Source: Mucor racemosus
Lineage: Eukaryota; Mucoromycota; Mucoromycetes; Mucorales; Mucoraceae
Assembly: GCA_027405735.1 (NCBI GenBank)
Contig: JAPEHQ010000006.1
Span: forward strand, 1,488,001-1,552,000
Length of the DNA stretch: 64,000 bases
Reading direction: 5' to 3'
Part shown: positions 1 to 12,415 of the stretch, one piece after another
How positions within the stretch are numbered: the stretch's first letter is position 1
How the letters are laid out: the number at the start of each line of letters is the position of its first letter
Position numbers and translations under genes: made by a program
Notes under the pieces: generated by a model
Databases searched by the model: none
Told to the model about the DNA's origin: nothing
Seen by the model: only the letters and a program-made list of their open reading frames with translations

Positions 1-562
1 AATTCTTATTCTTAGATGAACATATCCCATTAAAAAAAAAAACCGTTATTCTGGCTCCGGTTTTTACAATCAAATTTACTATTGATTTTGGCATATCAAA
101 GATTTATTTGAAGACACGTATAACCGCAGAATAAATACATCTTTAACTTTAGATGTAGCTGAATTTTGAGAATACAGGGATATATTTATGCTACTTCTCT
201 ATCAATATATTATTACATTGTTGCGATGCCATAGAGCAAGACATATATATATATATATATATATAAGAGCAGTAAACTTGATTCTGGAGTATTCATATGA
301 TACATTAAAAGATATAAATAGAAGCTTATTTAATGAAATTAGAAATGTGAACTAGGCTTGATTCCTGCGACAGAATATTGTCAATTAGACAACGAGATCA
401 AATGATTTCAACTGAAGGTATATATTTCAGTATAAACACCCTTCAACATCGTGACTCGACACACCAAGTCAGGCAAATCATGATGGCTTGTAAATTTATT
501 TACGTGTTTTTTTCTTCAACTTTATTGAAATCACACAATATTGCTTCACCTTTAAAACCAAC
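1..562. other. Upstream region of Nic96, no gene seen
   Basis: No convincing coding sequence is seen here. It contains an (AT)n microsatellite at about 244-265. A short open frame at 378-569 has no recognisable protein features and overlaps the Nic96 start in another frame. The last part presumably holds the Nic96 promoter and 5'UTR. Confidence 0.6.
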
Positions 563-3500
563 ATGTTGAGCGACAAACTTAAACAAATCCGAGAGAAATC
601 TGACTTGATCCTTTCGTCAAACAAAAGAACTGAATCACCAACAATCAAACGAACATGGGGTCAATTAGAACGAGAAATAAAATTGATGAATGAAAGAATT
701 CAACCTACTCAAGAGCTTCATGCTAAAGCGTAATTATACGATTTCCTCCACTACAATTCAATATCTAACAGAAAATTTTAAACTCTAGCCATTACTTTTT
801 AGCTAGCAATGGTATCGATACTGAACATATATCGACACCAATCAACACAAGCCAAACCTTTGCTCAAGTTGACGTTGAAAATCATACAAATATCAAAGTA
901 AACGCAATATACTGAAAAATTCAGACCACAATTGCTGATTAATATTTAGGAATTTTTGGATGAGGAGCACGAAAAAAGATTAATTCACAATATTGAAGAT
1001 AAAAGATCACAGGTACAAAAATATGGATTGATATATCATGCATTATAACCATGACAACTGAACCATTACAACAGAATATTGACGACTTTGAAGCCTTTTA
1101 TGATAAACAATTTGAAGAAATATTCGAGAATATTGAAAGAGAGAGACGAGAAGAATCGGAAAATGCAGTCGATTATAAAGAATTTGAAAAGTATAACAAT
1201 ACAGCTGGAGTTGTTGTAAGTGAAATTGCTAGCTTATTCCTGTATAACGTCAAATCTAATCACTTTTTTCTCTTTTACAGCGAATTAATGACTATGCTAG
1301 TGTCATTACAAACTTGAATAATAGTCGTTTACATGACGTAGATTTCGATATAATTCAGAATTTATCCAACATTCGTAACATGTCTGAATTGCGAAAAGTA
1401 AGAAATACAATATATTCAAAAGTAATCCAATGCTAATGTTACCCATTATCAGGCACAAGATTGTGCATCTGAAACTTGGGATATTTTAAAACATTTTGTT
1501 GATAAATCAAACATTGTTGGTAGATCAGAAGGTCGATTCACTAAAACATATGCTTCCGAATCATATCAACATGATTCAGCTGTCAATACTCGTCGTGCAT
1601 TAATATCAGCCTCGAAATCTTGGTTGGAGCAACAATCTACCCAATTTATAAACGATGCTTTAAATAGACATGCAAAGACAATTAAAATGGGTGGTATTCC
1701 ATCATTCAACCATCGTTTGCGTGCATTTATCGACCTCACATTCAAAACCTCGACTGGCTGGATAGACGATAGACTCGAGATTGTAAACGATTTACCAATT
1801 TGGGCATTCGTCTTTTATTTGATGCGATGTGGGCATCTGGATTTGGCTGCTAAATTTGTAGATGGCAATCGTGAAATGTTTGCTAACGATCGTAAATTCG
1901 TTTCCTATTTTGAACAATATGTCAATGCGGATTATTATTGCGTTTCCAAACCTACTCAAGAAGCTATTCTTGCCGATTATTATAAACTCGAATATGGCGA
2001 AAAAGTAATTGATCCTTATAAATTGATTGTATACAAGATTATCGGTCGATGTGAATTACATAAAAAGAGTCTTCCTGACGTTATTAGAAATACAGAAGAT
2101 TACATTTGGCTCCAGGTAGCAATGGATTATTTTACTTATGAATAGGAAAAAAAAAAAAAACTAATCTTTTGATAACTTGTAGCTTACATTGGTTCGAGAG
2201 GTTATTAATGAAGAACCCTATTCATTTGAACGCTATAGATTATCCGATGTTCAAAAGCATGTAGCATCGTATGGCAGTACTTATTTTGATCCAGAAAATA
2301 CAAATCCTTGGATTTATTTCAGAATATTGATTCTAACATTGCAATTCGAAAAGTCTATTGAATTCTTGTATAAGCAAAAGAAATATCGATTGGAGACGGT
2401 TCATTTTGCTGTAGCTTTAGTATACCATGGATTGTTAAGGGTTATCCCACCAAGTAAAAGTGATACCAAAATCATGCGTACGTTTGTATATTTATCCTGA
2501 TATCAAATCTAATAGTTTTAATTTATAGTTATTACTGAAAATGAGGAAAACGAAATATACAATTTAAACTTTCCTACACTTCTTTACCAATATATTCAAA
2601 TTTACATACCTGAAAACCGTCAAAATGCACTCCAATATATTTACTTGTTGAGTCTCTATTCGCAAGCCAATGGGTATCCTGATCAAACTATGGTCCAACT
2701 TGCTAGAATGTATGTATGTAAGTATATCATTGATAGCAAAGACTTCAAGACATTATTAGGAAGTATGGATGACACACACACTGTAAGTATATTTATAAAA
2801 ATATGTTTCTTACATACTGAATTCATAATTAGCCTGGTTTAATCGAGAAGAACAAGAGTTTATTATACATCGAATCAAGGGAAAATTATGCCGAACAAAT
2901 CCTTTATCCCACCGCCGAGCAATGCATACAGACAGGACGCTGTTCTGACGCTGTGTACATCTATAGCTTGGCACATGTGAGTTCTACAAGTGATTTCCAA
3001 GACAATGTTGATTAATAAATTGATTAGGATTACAACAAAATGGTTGATGTATTAGCAAAGGAGCTCAGTGATGCATTACAACAATCTCAAGCAGACAGAA
3101 TTATCGATTGTACACTTTCTGATGCACCTAATGTAGCCATCATTCAATTTGCCACTGAAACAATGCAACACTACGAGAAGTTTGAGCCATTTACAACAGT
3201 TATTACACCTGAAAGACAAAATACTATTCGCATTTTAATACAGCTTTTACAATTCCGTACATTATACGAGCAAAATGAATACGAAAAAGCATTCCAACAA
3301 CTGGAACAGGTTAATGTAGTTCCTCTGCGCCATGATCATTATCATATTCGACTTTTGGTAGATCAGTTTAATACTTTGGATGACAACATCAAGAAGAATA
3401 TTCCCGAAATTTTGCTAAATGCAATGGATATTTTGTATAAAACATGGGCTTCACATACTTCTCAATCATCAGCATCTCGTTATGTAAGTGCTATTTATTA

Positions 3501-3735
3501 ATTTTAGAAAAGCTTTATTTACCCCTCTCAAAAACCTATTAGGAATCTCAAGAATTGGAAAAGAGAGCCAACGCAGTTTTGACTTTTGCCGGTTTGCTTC
3601 AATTCAATATTCCCACTGATATTATCATTCGTTTGAACAAGTAAGGAATACATTTCGATAATTTGAAATGATAGCAGCTAACATTTAAATTGTATTAGGG
3701 CTTCCGTGTTAATGATGTCTGCTAGAGGTTTTTAA
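563..3735 (+). CDS. NIC96: Nucleoporin Nic96/Nup93
   Basis: This is a linker nucleoporin of the inner ring of the nuclear pore complex, where the family bridges the Nup62/Nsp1 channel trimer to the scaffold. The model is join(563..729, 807..897, 950..1012, 1075..1215, 1281..1397, 1453..2115, 2183..2477, 2529..2782, 2833..2976, 3028..3483, 3543..3640, 3699..3735), 12 exons and 841 aa, close to yeast Nic96 (839 aa). The N-terminus is polar and helical (start MLSDKLKQIREKSD). An alpha-solenoid follows, with family-like stretches such as WAFVFYLMRCGHLDLAAKFV and NPWIYFRILILTLQFEKSIEF. The protein ends SVLMMSARGF. The ATG at 563 is the first one in frame with the conserved exon. All introns are 50-80 bp. 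The stop lies 63 bp from the Noc2 stop on the other strand, so the two genes converge. Confidence 0.93.
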
Positions 3736-3798
3736 GAAATAAATAATAATAATTATAAAAAAATGACAGAAAAAAATGCTATTTTATTGATAATCTAA

Positions 3799-5942
3799 TT
3801 ATTGCTTTTGTTGATTTCTCTTTTTCAAAAAGTTACCAAGAGGTGTTGTTTCGAAATCTGTAGTTCTTAAAAATGCATTTGCTTCTTCTAATCTATTGGG
3901 AGTGTACTCAATGGGTGCACGCTTTTGTTCAATATAGTTTTTATGAGTAATCATCTTTTCAATCAATGAACGAATTGATTTAACAAAACGAGTACCCTTC
4001 ATTTTAACGATGTATTCCTTGAGCTATAAAAGTATATTAGTTTAATCATAAACATCCGCATTTTGCATAAATTACCTTATCAATGGCAGGAATGGCCAAT
4101 TCAGGAAATGCAATAGACAAACCAAGGCAAGCATAAAAGTCTACAAGGCAATCATACATCATATTATATACAGAATCTTGATAATTCTTGGATTGTAAAT
4201 AACTCTTGGGGGTCTTGAGGTGTAAATCCCAATCGAATTCAGGCAAATCATCTTGTGCAGGATTTCCCTTAAAGATATCACTGCTCAAAATTTCAAATAG
4301 ATAAGGAGCTAATGGAATATAATAACCAGTAGAATCAATTAAACCAGTCAATGTGCGTACAACATGAATACGAAGAGGCAAGAATTGAGCTGTGGGATTT
4401 AAACGAATAGTATGAAGACATACTTCGACTAATGGATGTACGATAGCTTGCATAGGAGAAGATTCACCGACAGAAGGATCACAAGTAGAAGCAACAACGC
4501 TAGCCCAGAAATCAAGACAACTAATGAACTGCCATGTATAGATTTGCTTGAAGCTTTCAACTGTTTGGCTCTTTTTAGCCTTCTTTAAATGATCGGCAAG
4601 TTGACGAACGTAAACATTAGCATGTTCATAACTCAAACGAGGATCAACGGTATAAATATCACCTGCTTCTTCTAACATATTTTGAATTACTGGTAAACTA
4701 GTTTGATTGATCTTGGTTGCACGGTTAGCAAAAACAAGGTAAATACCCTTTAATACATTAGGCATGTAATTCTTGCGATTAGCATCAATAGCAGTTGTTG
4801 CGAAATGTTTAATTGCTTTATAACAATGGCTACGGGTTTCTTCAGAAAGAGCAACATCAGACCAACGATCTAATAACACACGAAGATATTCTCTTGAGAT
4901 TTTTGGGAAACAACCCAAATATAATGTGCATGGCTCCAATTGTTCCAAAACGTATTGAATAATGTCGTCTTGAGATAATTCTCGAAGGAATCTCACACAG
5001 TTGTTGAAAAACAATTGAATAACTTTCTCCAACTTGGGCCAATTCTTTGTTTTACCAGGATATCTCTCCTTTTTCAAGAAATAAATATGTTGACTCAAGA
5101 TGGGATATGCTGCCATTAATGTGTTTCGAATGAGCTTAGTGTAAACTAGATTCGAATAATGTTAGTTACACTATCAATTGATGAAATCGAGTAAAAATCT
5201 ACCTTTGCTGCTTTCAACTCGATAAGTGAATTGTTTGGGTGTATCTTCATCAGATCTAACAATTGATCTAAAGGCCAAAAGCATCTTTTTCCATGCAGTA
5301 GGGGACTTTTTGAGAGCAGCCGCAGACCATTCATTCAACATGGCCATAGTGACAATCTCGGATTCATCATCACTATCACCCATTTCCTGTTCCTCGTCAT
5401 TATCCTCTTCACCTTCTTCAGATTCATAATCATCCTCTTCTTCCTCCTCCTCTTCCTCCTCTTCTTCCATTTCCTCATCTTCATCTAATCCCTCAGCAGT
5501 GATATTTTGTTCAGGATCTAATATAGCTTCAAAAGTGTCCAATATATTCAAATCTTCTTCTTCATCTTCATCTAAATCAAGTGATTCTTCGGCATCAATG
5601 ACAAAATTACAGAAATAATCTTCGGTATTGACTTGAGGAGTACTAGAATGAAATTATCAATAACCGTTTTACATTATGTGTTAATTCAAACATACTCATC
5701 TACTGCTGTTTCAACTTTCTTTAATCCCTCTTCTTCGCCTAATGTTTAAAGATTGTAAGAACCAAAGATTATGTTAACTATAATTTATATTCACCTTGAT
5801 GAGGATCAGTAGGAGCACCACGACGAAGCTGACGTTTAATGATTTGTCTCTTGAATTTGTTAACCTCCTTTCTACGCTTAACAACTCCCTTGAGCTTGGA
5901 CTTTTGGAACTTAATAGTAGATTTCTTCTCTTTGGATCCCAT
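3799..5942 (-). CDS. NOC2: Nucleolar complex protein Noc2
   Basis: Noc2 works in maturation and intranuclear transport of pre-60S ribosomal particles, as a heterodimer with Noc1 and then Noc3. The model is complement(join(3799..4023, 4076..5145, 5203..5642, 5696..5738, 5795..5942)), 641 aa (yeast is 710). The N-terminus is very basic (MGSKEKKSTIKFQKSK...), as expected for a nucleolar protein. A long acidic Asp/Glu run follows at roughly residues 95-135. The conserved Noc2 core then contains SKVYTKLIRNTLMAAYPILS, FFNNCVRFLRELSQDDIIQY and QFISCLDFWASVVASTCDP. The C-terminus is basic (NFLKKRNQQKQ). The ATG at 5942 gives the family-like basic start. It converges with Nic96. The 568-bp gap upstream separates it from the DHHC gene on the same strand. 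Confidence 0.93.
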
Positions 5943-6510
5943 TTTTCTTTAATGTACAGTAAAGGATATAAGGTAGGTAGGTTTATAGTTGCCTTTTTTT
6001 TTCCAAATGATCTGCCAAAACTCGAAAAAAGTATAACAGTGACCCTTTTTCCTACATTCTGTCATGTAAATAGAGGAGGCTTATGTTAAGAAATGCATTA
6101 ATAGAAATGCCGGTCTTGAATAAATGAACTCTTTCTTTGAGCAGCAGTTATGCAACATATAGAATATATAGTAGATGCATTTGCGGCCTTGATTGATGAT
6201 ACAATAACTTATGTCGAGTGACCAAATTTGAAATGCAGAAAATTTTACTCGTTTCTAATAGATGTAGATGTTGATCTTTTACACATAAGCAATATGAACA
6301 AAAAACAAGATAGGAAAGGGCAACATCTCTTGGTCATTTCAATGCTATATGAACCAAGATGATACGCTTTCTTAGTGCCATGAAATCTTTTCAAAACCTA
6401 ATACTTTAGTATGCGAAATATTTTTCCATCTCGAGAAAAAAAATCTTTTATTATAAATATATATGTATATACAAGTAAATGGTAAGAGGTATTGTTATTT
6501 TACATTGTCA
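5943..6510. other. Intergenic: Noc2 promoter and DHHC-gene 3'UTR
   Basis: No gene is seen. This 568-bp gap should hold the Noc2 promoter and the 3'UTR of the upstream palmitoyltransferase. An in-frame run at 5796-6089 on the plus strand is a shadow of the Noc2 N-terminus. Confidence 0.6.
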
Positions 6511-8091
6511 CTATCTAGTCATATGGGCTGTACTATCAATCGAAGAAAGTCTTTCTGCCTCATATTCTGTAGTTGCGAGTTGTGGCTCCTGAATAATATT
6601 ATTTTCGTAATTGGGAACATCCATTGAACGACGCTGTTTTACAGCTCTATTCACAATATTATTGAACATGTAGTCATTGTATTGAAATACAGTGCCATCA
6701 CCCAAACCTCGTTGAAAAGGGACTAAAAGTTGTATTCGCATTAGAAATCATATTACAGCTACTCGAAAAAAAAACAACTTACGGAACCATCCCCATGGAT
6801 TGCTGCCCATCACAGAAACCCAATTTTCCATTTTCTTGCGCTCCCATAAGTTATCATCCACTGGTACCGAAACAACTTCAAAGTTTTGGCCTGACATGTC
6901 AAAATCAACTCTAATTTCATTTGCTCTATCTGCTAAATGTTCAATTGTTGTTTCATTTCTAATAATATAATATGCGTGAACACCTGCAAATCCACATACT
7001 GTCAATCCAAATATAAATCCACTAGTGAAATGAAGGTTAATGTCAGCTTCCCTCCCCCAAAAGCATTCAGACTTACATGATAATGATAACAATCCATTGA
7101 GGATCCAGATCAGCATTCTGTAAAACTGAATCAATCATACAAATTTCAAGCATACTTTTCAAATAATAACATACCATATCACGGATGCCAGTGACGACCA
7201 AGGGCAACGAACTGACAAATACCCAAAGCCCATAACAACCCGTATAAAACACGAATAAAAAGAAAAACTTGTAGTTTCTGAATCCTACACAACCATTAAC
7301 CCAAAGGCAATGACTTTAAGAATTGTTAGTATTTTGAATGCTTATTATGAGATAAATATCTTACTGATCCATTTTGAGTACACATGCATTACACTCTTTG
7401 CAATGATGCGCCCTATCAGGCTTGTAACATTCACACATATGGCAAAATTTAGGTTGACCGTCTTGGCGACTCACGGAAATTACTGGCATAATATCCATTT
7501 TATCTTGAGCGTCAATGTATCGAATCTTCATGGTAGACTTGATAAACAATTTGGGTGAATAATAATATCGAGGCAAATTGATAGGGGCTACTAAACCCTG
7601 ATTTGATTCCTCAGTTAGTAGTGGTGTACGAGCCTGCAGGAGAGAAGAGGGGGGGGGGGAGGATGAGCGATTAACATTTCAATCATCAATATATTACCTA
7701 CATTGGGTGGTTTTCCAGGTGAAGTGAATAAGACTTGGGTATAACAAATTAATGCCATGATCCAAAAGAAACTGGCAATGATAATAAATACAACTATTGA
7801 ACAAGTAGGAACGTTAAGTGCATAATCTTATAGGTTTCACAATGTAATCATGTATTCATATCCTACCTGCTTGTGCTGTATTGTCAGGAGGTTTGTTCAA
7901 TAACAAGTATGCTATTCATTAAATGAAATGTATAAATACAAAAAAAGAAAAAGAAAGAATACATTGTTTTAAATGAATTTACCGCAAATCCGAAATATAT
8001 AAATGTACCAAGTATAGCCTAATAAACCATACACTACAAAAGGTAAAATCGAGCCTGCTATTTTGGCAGCTAACGGTGAAGGTTTTGACAT
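6511..8091 (-). CDS. DHHC palmitoyltransferase (Pfa3/ZDHHC2-like)
   Basis: This protein S-acylates cysteines of membrane-associated proteins; yeast Pfa3 modifies vacuolar Vac8. The model is complement(join(6511..6722, 6783..7021, 7077..7117, 7175..7313, 7365..7633, 7702..7793, 7867..7911, 7983..8091)), 381 aa in eight exons. Two hydrophobic segments come first (PFVVYGLLGYTWYIYIF and VVFIIIASFFWIMALIC). The Cys-rich zinc domain follows (CHMCECYKPDRAHHCKECNA), then the DHHC core MDHHCLWVNGCVGFRNYKFF and two more membrane segments. The catalytic tetrapeptide is formed across the 7314-7364 intron. The usual Pro after DHHC is Leu here (DHHCLW). A conserved PaCCT/TTxE-like downstream part (ENWVSVMGSNPWGWFLPF) supports membership of the ZDHHC2/Pfa3 type. 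The exact substrate cannot be read from the sequence. Confidence 0.9.
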
Positions 8092-8654
8092 TATTTGTAT
8101 CAAAAAGAAGAAAGAAAGAGAAATAAAGAAAGGGGCTAAGGGAAAGAACAGGCTGTATCTCGAACCTATTTTATTCCATAAATAAATGTGGCGGAATTGT
8201 AATACAGTGACGAAATTGTGGAAATGGTGAAAGGTGATGACATTGGTATACCTGTGCATGTTATTTGTTCGCATTTAGAGTTTGTGTCTTTGATACATTG
8301 GCCAATAATTAGTATTATTGCATATAAACGTCTCAACCGGATAAGAGTCTGTTTAAAATATACGTTGGTTTGTCATCATTGATGAATGGTTGCCCTAGGA
8401 ATACATTTTGAATGAGTTACACTAATTTTTTGTGCAATTAGTAGAAAATGAAAATATCATTTACACAATAAACAAAGTATTCTGTCAAATTCGACCTTTA
8501 TCTAGCCTATTTATGAAAGTCTATCCAAATAGGCTCGTTATGCTTATATATACCTGAGGAGCCAATGAAGCTCAGAATTCCAGCTACTGAAAAAATTACA
8601 GTGCCTGCATCCTTTGAATTCGCAAATAGGAACCAATTATAATTCCTGTTGGAC
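8092..8654. other. Intergenic, no gene seen
   Basis: This is AT-rich sequence upstream of the DHHC gene, presumably its promoter, followed by the edge of the repeat island. No coding or RNA gene was recognised. Confidence 0.5.
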
Positions 8655-10070
8655 CTTTTTTTCACCAAATAACAACAAAATCAAAATATACGTACATGTA
8701 CTTGAGATGCTCAAGTTCAATCCAAAAACTCGTATCCGGAAATATCCTATTTCTATCAATTGGTATAACTTTTTTTAATGCTAATGTTTCATATTCTACA
8801 CATATTTCACTGATAAAAATTAAAAACTTGGATCTTTCATATCTTTCCAAAAAATTAAGCTATACTGGCACTTCTTAATAATAAAACTTACTTGTTTTAA
8901 AGCGCTCTATGATATATTCCAATATAAAAGATTTCTGAGCACTTTTATTTTTTTCCCATTTTTTTGACATTTTTGTAGCAGATTTCAAAATATTTGTTAT
9001 ATTGAGTAGCATATATTTTATATTAATGTCATACACCTTGTTAAGCACCATTGAATCCAATTTAGTTCTTTTTAAAATACTAATTTTTCGTGGAGATATC
9101 CTCAAAAATGTGTACAAAGAGATACCCTCGCTTCTAGCTTCAATTTTTCCCCTGTATACCCTTATCCCAAATTCTGAATTTGAAAAAAAAAAGACAAAAA
9201 TCCTGTTTTCTCTACGAAAAATGCAGTTAAAAGGTTCATCAATAGTTCAATCGATAGATAATTTTGCTGAACATCATGATCAGTACTTAAATTTAAAATA
9301 TGCTTATAAAAAGTGACGTACATCTTCAAAAAATCTCCAAAATGTTAATTGCATTTTACGCAAAATTTAATATAGAACATTTATCTAAATAAAATTTAGA
9401 TAGACGCAAAATTTAAAACTGTACAGAAACCATTTAATACGCTAGTTCGACTTTTCAGTTTATGAGCCATTAAACAATTTTGTTTTTTGGTCATATTCTG
9501 ATAGATTTGACAACAGATCGGTTTTGGAACTCAGTTATTATAGATCTTATGCTGTAATGTGAGCTATTATTTTGAATATCTCGACAAAAAAATCAATTTT
9601 TTTTGCTGAAACAAAAAATATGGAGTAGCTTTCAATTGTATCTAGTGATATTAAACGAGCAGAGCCTTTTTTATACAGCCGAGCTTTTTTCAAGGCTCGT
9701 TAAAGTTAGACGAGCTTTTTTTTGCGCGTGACTAGAGCTCGTTTACCCCAAACGAGCTTTTTTATGCAGCGACTAAAACTCATCATCTCAATGCGAGCTT
9801 TATTTTACCTTTCCAGTGGCAAAGATCTAAAGTACAGTAAAGCAAACTTATTATGAATGTCAATTGAAAATTATTTAAAGTAATGATGTCATATCATTTA
9901 CTAATTATTATTTAAATTTGAACTTTTTGAAAAGAAGTCAAAAGCTCGGCTCGTTGTGGCGAGCTTTGGTCAAGCTCGTCCTAGGCTCGGCTCATCTTTT
10001 ATACTTAATTGTATCTATATCTTGTGAATACAAAAAATTAACACCTCAATTTAGATACTTAATTTTTTGC
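8655..10070 (+). repeat. R2 repeat, copy 1 (interrupted by a MITE-like element)
   Basis: This is an AT-rich dispersed repeat shared with about 29745-30990 (inverted), 54350-55640 and 57310-58540. Shared landmarks are AGTATCCGGAAATAT, GTGGAGATATCCTCAAAAATG and TTTCTCTACGAAAAATGCAG. On the minus strand a degenerate open frame recurs between copies (peptide RISPRKISILKRTKLDS here), but none looks like an intact gene. This copy is split at 9645-10006 by an inserted element; the R2 sequence resumes at 10007 and runs to about 10070. Confidence 0.75.
9645..10006. mobile_element. MITE-like insertion with CGAGCT subterminal repeats
   Basis: A 362-bp insertion inside R2 is flanked by the 11-bp direct repeat AATTGTATCTA (9634-9644 and 10007-10017). 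Other R2 copies show the empty site (CAATTAGATCTATATTGTG near 55567). The interior holds many degenerate copies of GCTCG/CGAGC, often followed by a T-run. The ends are imperfectly inverted (GTGATATTAAACGAGC against the complement of GCTCATCTTTTATAC). No transposase is encoded. A 9-11 bp duplication would suit a MULE-type element, and a shorter core duplication would suit hAT; the sequence alone does not decide. Confidence 0.6.
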
Positions 10071-10081
10071 GCTAAATTTTC

Positions 10082-12130
10082 ACTACGGCCGACCTATGCT
10101 GCACAAGGTGATTTCGTTGTGCCCAGGTGGGCTGCACACTATAGCCTGAGCTGTTGTGTCCACTGAATATAGTTAAAAAGATAACAATATGCACATGATG
10201 GGCACAGCAAAAGAAACTGCACACGAGCACAACGCTAAGCCTGTATGCGCAGAATTATAGATTCTGTCCATGTGCATAACATTAATCCCATATGTGCATA
10301 ATAGTATAATTGCCATAAGCATATCATTGTCCCTATTTGTGCATAATAATAAAATCTGACCGTGAGCATAATGAGCTGATCTTATGGGCACAAATTGGTT
10401 TATATATGAGCATCGTGCCGTTCTCAAAGTTCTATTGTATTTTTTTTTACTGGAATAGGTTTTTAAATTATATTAGTTTTTATTGATATAGATTATACAT
10501 AATACAATTCAATACATTGTTGATGTAGAGCATTTCATGCAACAACAGCTAATATATTTACGATTACCATCATTTGTAAATATGTTTATAGCTATAATGT
10601 TTACAGCAACAATGGTTTTAGCTCGAGCATAAGCTTAAATAAAACTTATTGCTTAAATTTATATGCAATCCTAGTCTAAGATTATAAATGTTACTTTATC
10701 GCGCATAAAATTTAAACAAATGAAACTTCTTTAAACTTACCATTTTAGTTTACAGTTATCTGATGTAAAAAGGTTTGCTTTCAAGTATAGCTGCGATCAT
10801 AACTATGGTTATTAAGCAAGACATTATATTATTCTTTTTTTTTGTTTCTATATCATTTAAAATTTTATCACTTTTCTGGAACATTTCGTGAGTTTGTAAC
10901 TAGTTCTACTTTTTTATTGATTGGATATAAATATTATTTCCTTCGATTTGATCTAATAATCAAAAAATACGTCCAACAATACTGTAGTAAATAATGATAT
11001 TTGATTTTAGAAAGCGGTTAGATGAAAATATCAGTCTCTAATATAACGACTGCTACTTATATTGAAAACATTAGTTCCTTATGTTAGCATGCGTCGTATT
11101 CAGGTCAAAGGAAAGAATACCAGCTTGATAGTTTGATATGCCTTATCAAACGACAAACAGTGAATATATCCTTGGAATATGAGAACAAAAAGAGAGAAAC
11201 AACACACGTAGAAAAGGGGTTTCAAGACTTTACATTATTTAGAGCATTTAAAACCCTCCTAAATTGCGCATTTCAGCCAATGTAAAAGCAGCATTACTGC
11301 GCATGAACCATAAACTAAGCAAAATAGGCAATATCTATTACCCTAGAAATATATATTTTTCTACCAGAAAAACCGCCTGCCATATCATATATTCGTTAAA
11401 AAATTACAAAAGCGAGCCTGCAGAGCGACGCCGTAATTAAGCATCATAGCAAGATCAAACGGCTAAGTCTGTTAGACCTTAAACTATGGTATATATCTAA
11501 GTTTTAAATAAAAATGCGTTTTTTTTTACTTTTCTTATATTTAACCATGTACGGTCTGAAAATTCAGTTTTTGTAGCGGACATTTTCGGGGATCATTTTA
11601 CCCTTACCAACACTCATGATTTTCATCAAAAAACAGAAAAATCAAATTTGGATACAAAAATCAACGTTTAAATATACTGCATTGTGAGAGAAAATTGTAG
11701 CCATGACTAATACGCATTTTATAAAAGCTTAACATTAACTGTTAAGTAATAAAAATTAGTATTTTTCGGCCAAAAACGGTTTTTTGGTTAAAGGATTTTC
11801 ATGTAATATTTTGCAATAAAAATGTTTGTTATTTTTTATCGAGCAGATAGAACGCTAGATGTTGTATATGTGTATATTTTTTGTTTTTATGGTTGGTAGT
11901 ATAATTAACTCTAGATTTGCAAAACCAGAAAAAAAAATTTAAAAAATGTTAAAATTGATGATCTGGACAAAAATAATTTTCTAAATTAATATTCCGCTTA
12001 TAAGCCTTGTAAATCTTAAAAATAAGAGATTTTATAATACCTGAGGATTTTTTCAAGAATTTACGATGCTGTACCCACTTGATTCAAGCTTATTACTGTA
12101 AATCATTATACATGTTAATATTGTGTGGTA
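10082..12130 (+). repeat. R1 repeat, copy A
   Basis: This roughly 2-kb AT-rich repeat starts at ACTACGGCCGACCT and is shared with copy B (13999 onward) and, for its 3' half, copy C (18257 onward). The first 350 bp contain a cluster of degenerate TGTGCATAAT / GGGCACAA words. The 3' half contains conserved landmarks such as TTTTACCCTTACCAACACTC and TAAATTAATATTCCGC. No protein gene is recognisable in it. It is followed directly by the antisense dynein-like fragment, as in the other copies. Confidence 0.75.
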
Positions 12131-12210
12131 GTTTATTTGATGATAATATAGTCTTACTTGATAATTAATGCGCTAGAGGTGACTTACGTTAAGTTTTAGC
12201 CTTACCTATC

Positions 12211-12415
12211 GAATATCATAAAGGTAAACATGGCCATCACTGGAACTTATTATTGTCTTTATCCCAAGCTAATTTATTCAATGCTTTACCAAGACCAACT
12301 TAAGTACTTACAAATGATTCCTCGGTATTTACATCCAAATCAGATAAATCAAATTGGCTGGTTGTTCCATCTACAGTAGTATCAAAAGTATCATCAACCC
12401 TCCTTATTATGATAA
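12211..12415 (-). pseudogene. Dynein intermediate chain C-terminal fragment, copy A
   Basis: Read on the minus strand, this fragment gives VDGTTSQFDLSDLDVNTEE, then a short stretch with an in-frame TAA (complement of 12300-12302), then KALNKLAW. Cytoplasmic dynein intermediate chains have VDG...LDLW.L..DTE followed about 12 residues later by ALN(R/K)xxW in the last WD40 repeats, with the same spacing. The reading frame decays after KALNKLAWDK. The stop codon and the missing remainder of the gene make it a pseudogene fragment. The family assignment comes from remembered motif order, not from an alignment. Confidence 0.55.

Noticed and set aside
5226..5429. Plus-strand open frame opposite the Noc2 acidic run
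   Set aside because: It is a Ser-rich mirror of the GAN codons of Noc2, with no independent features.
9002..9316. 104-codon frame in R2 copy 1
   Set aside because: It is a repeat-borne frame whose shorter versions recur in the other R2 copies on either strand; there is no start, domain or codon pattern supporting a gene.
10173..10427. 84-codon minus-strand frame in R1 copy A (MRTARCSYINQ...)
   Set aside because: It arises from the repeated TGCATAAT words and is not kept open in copy B.
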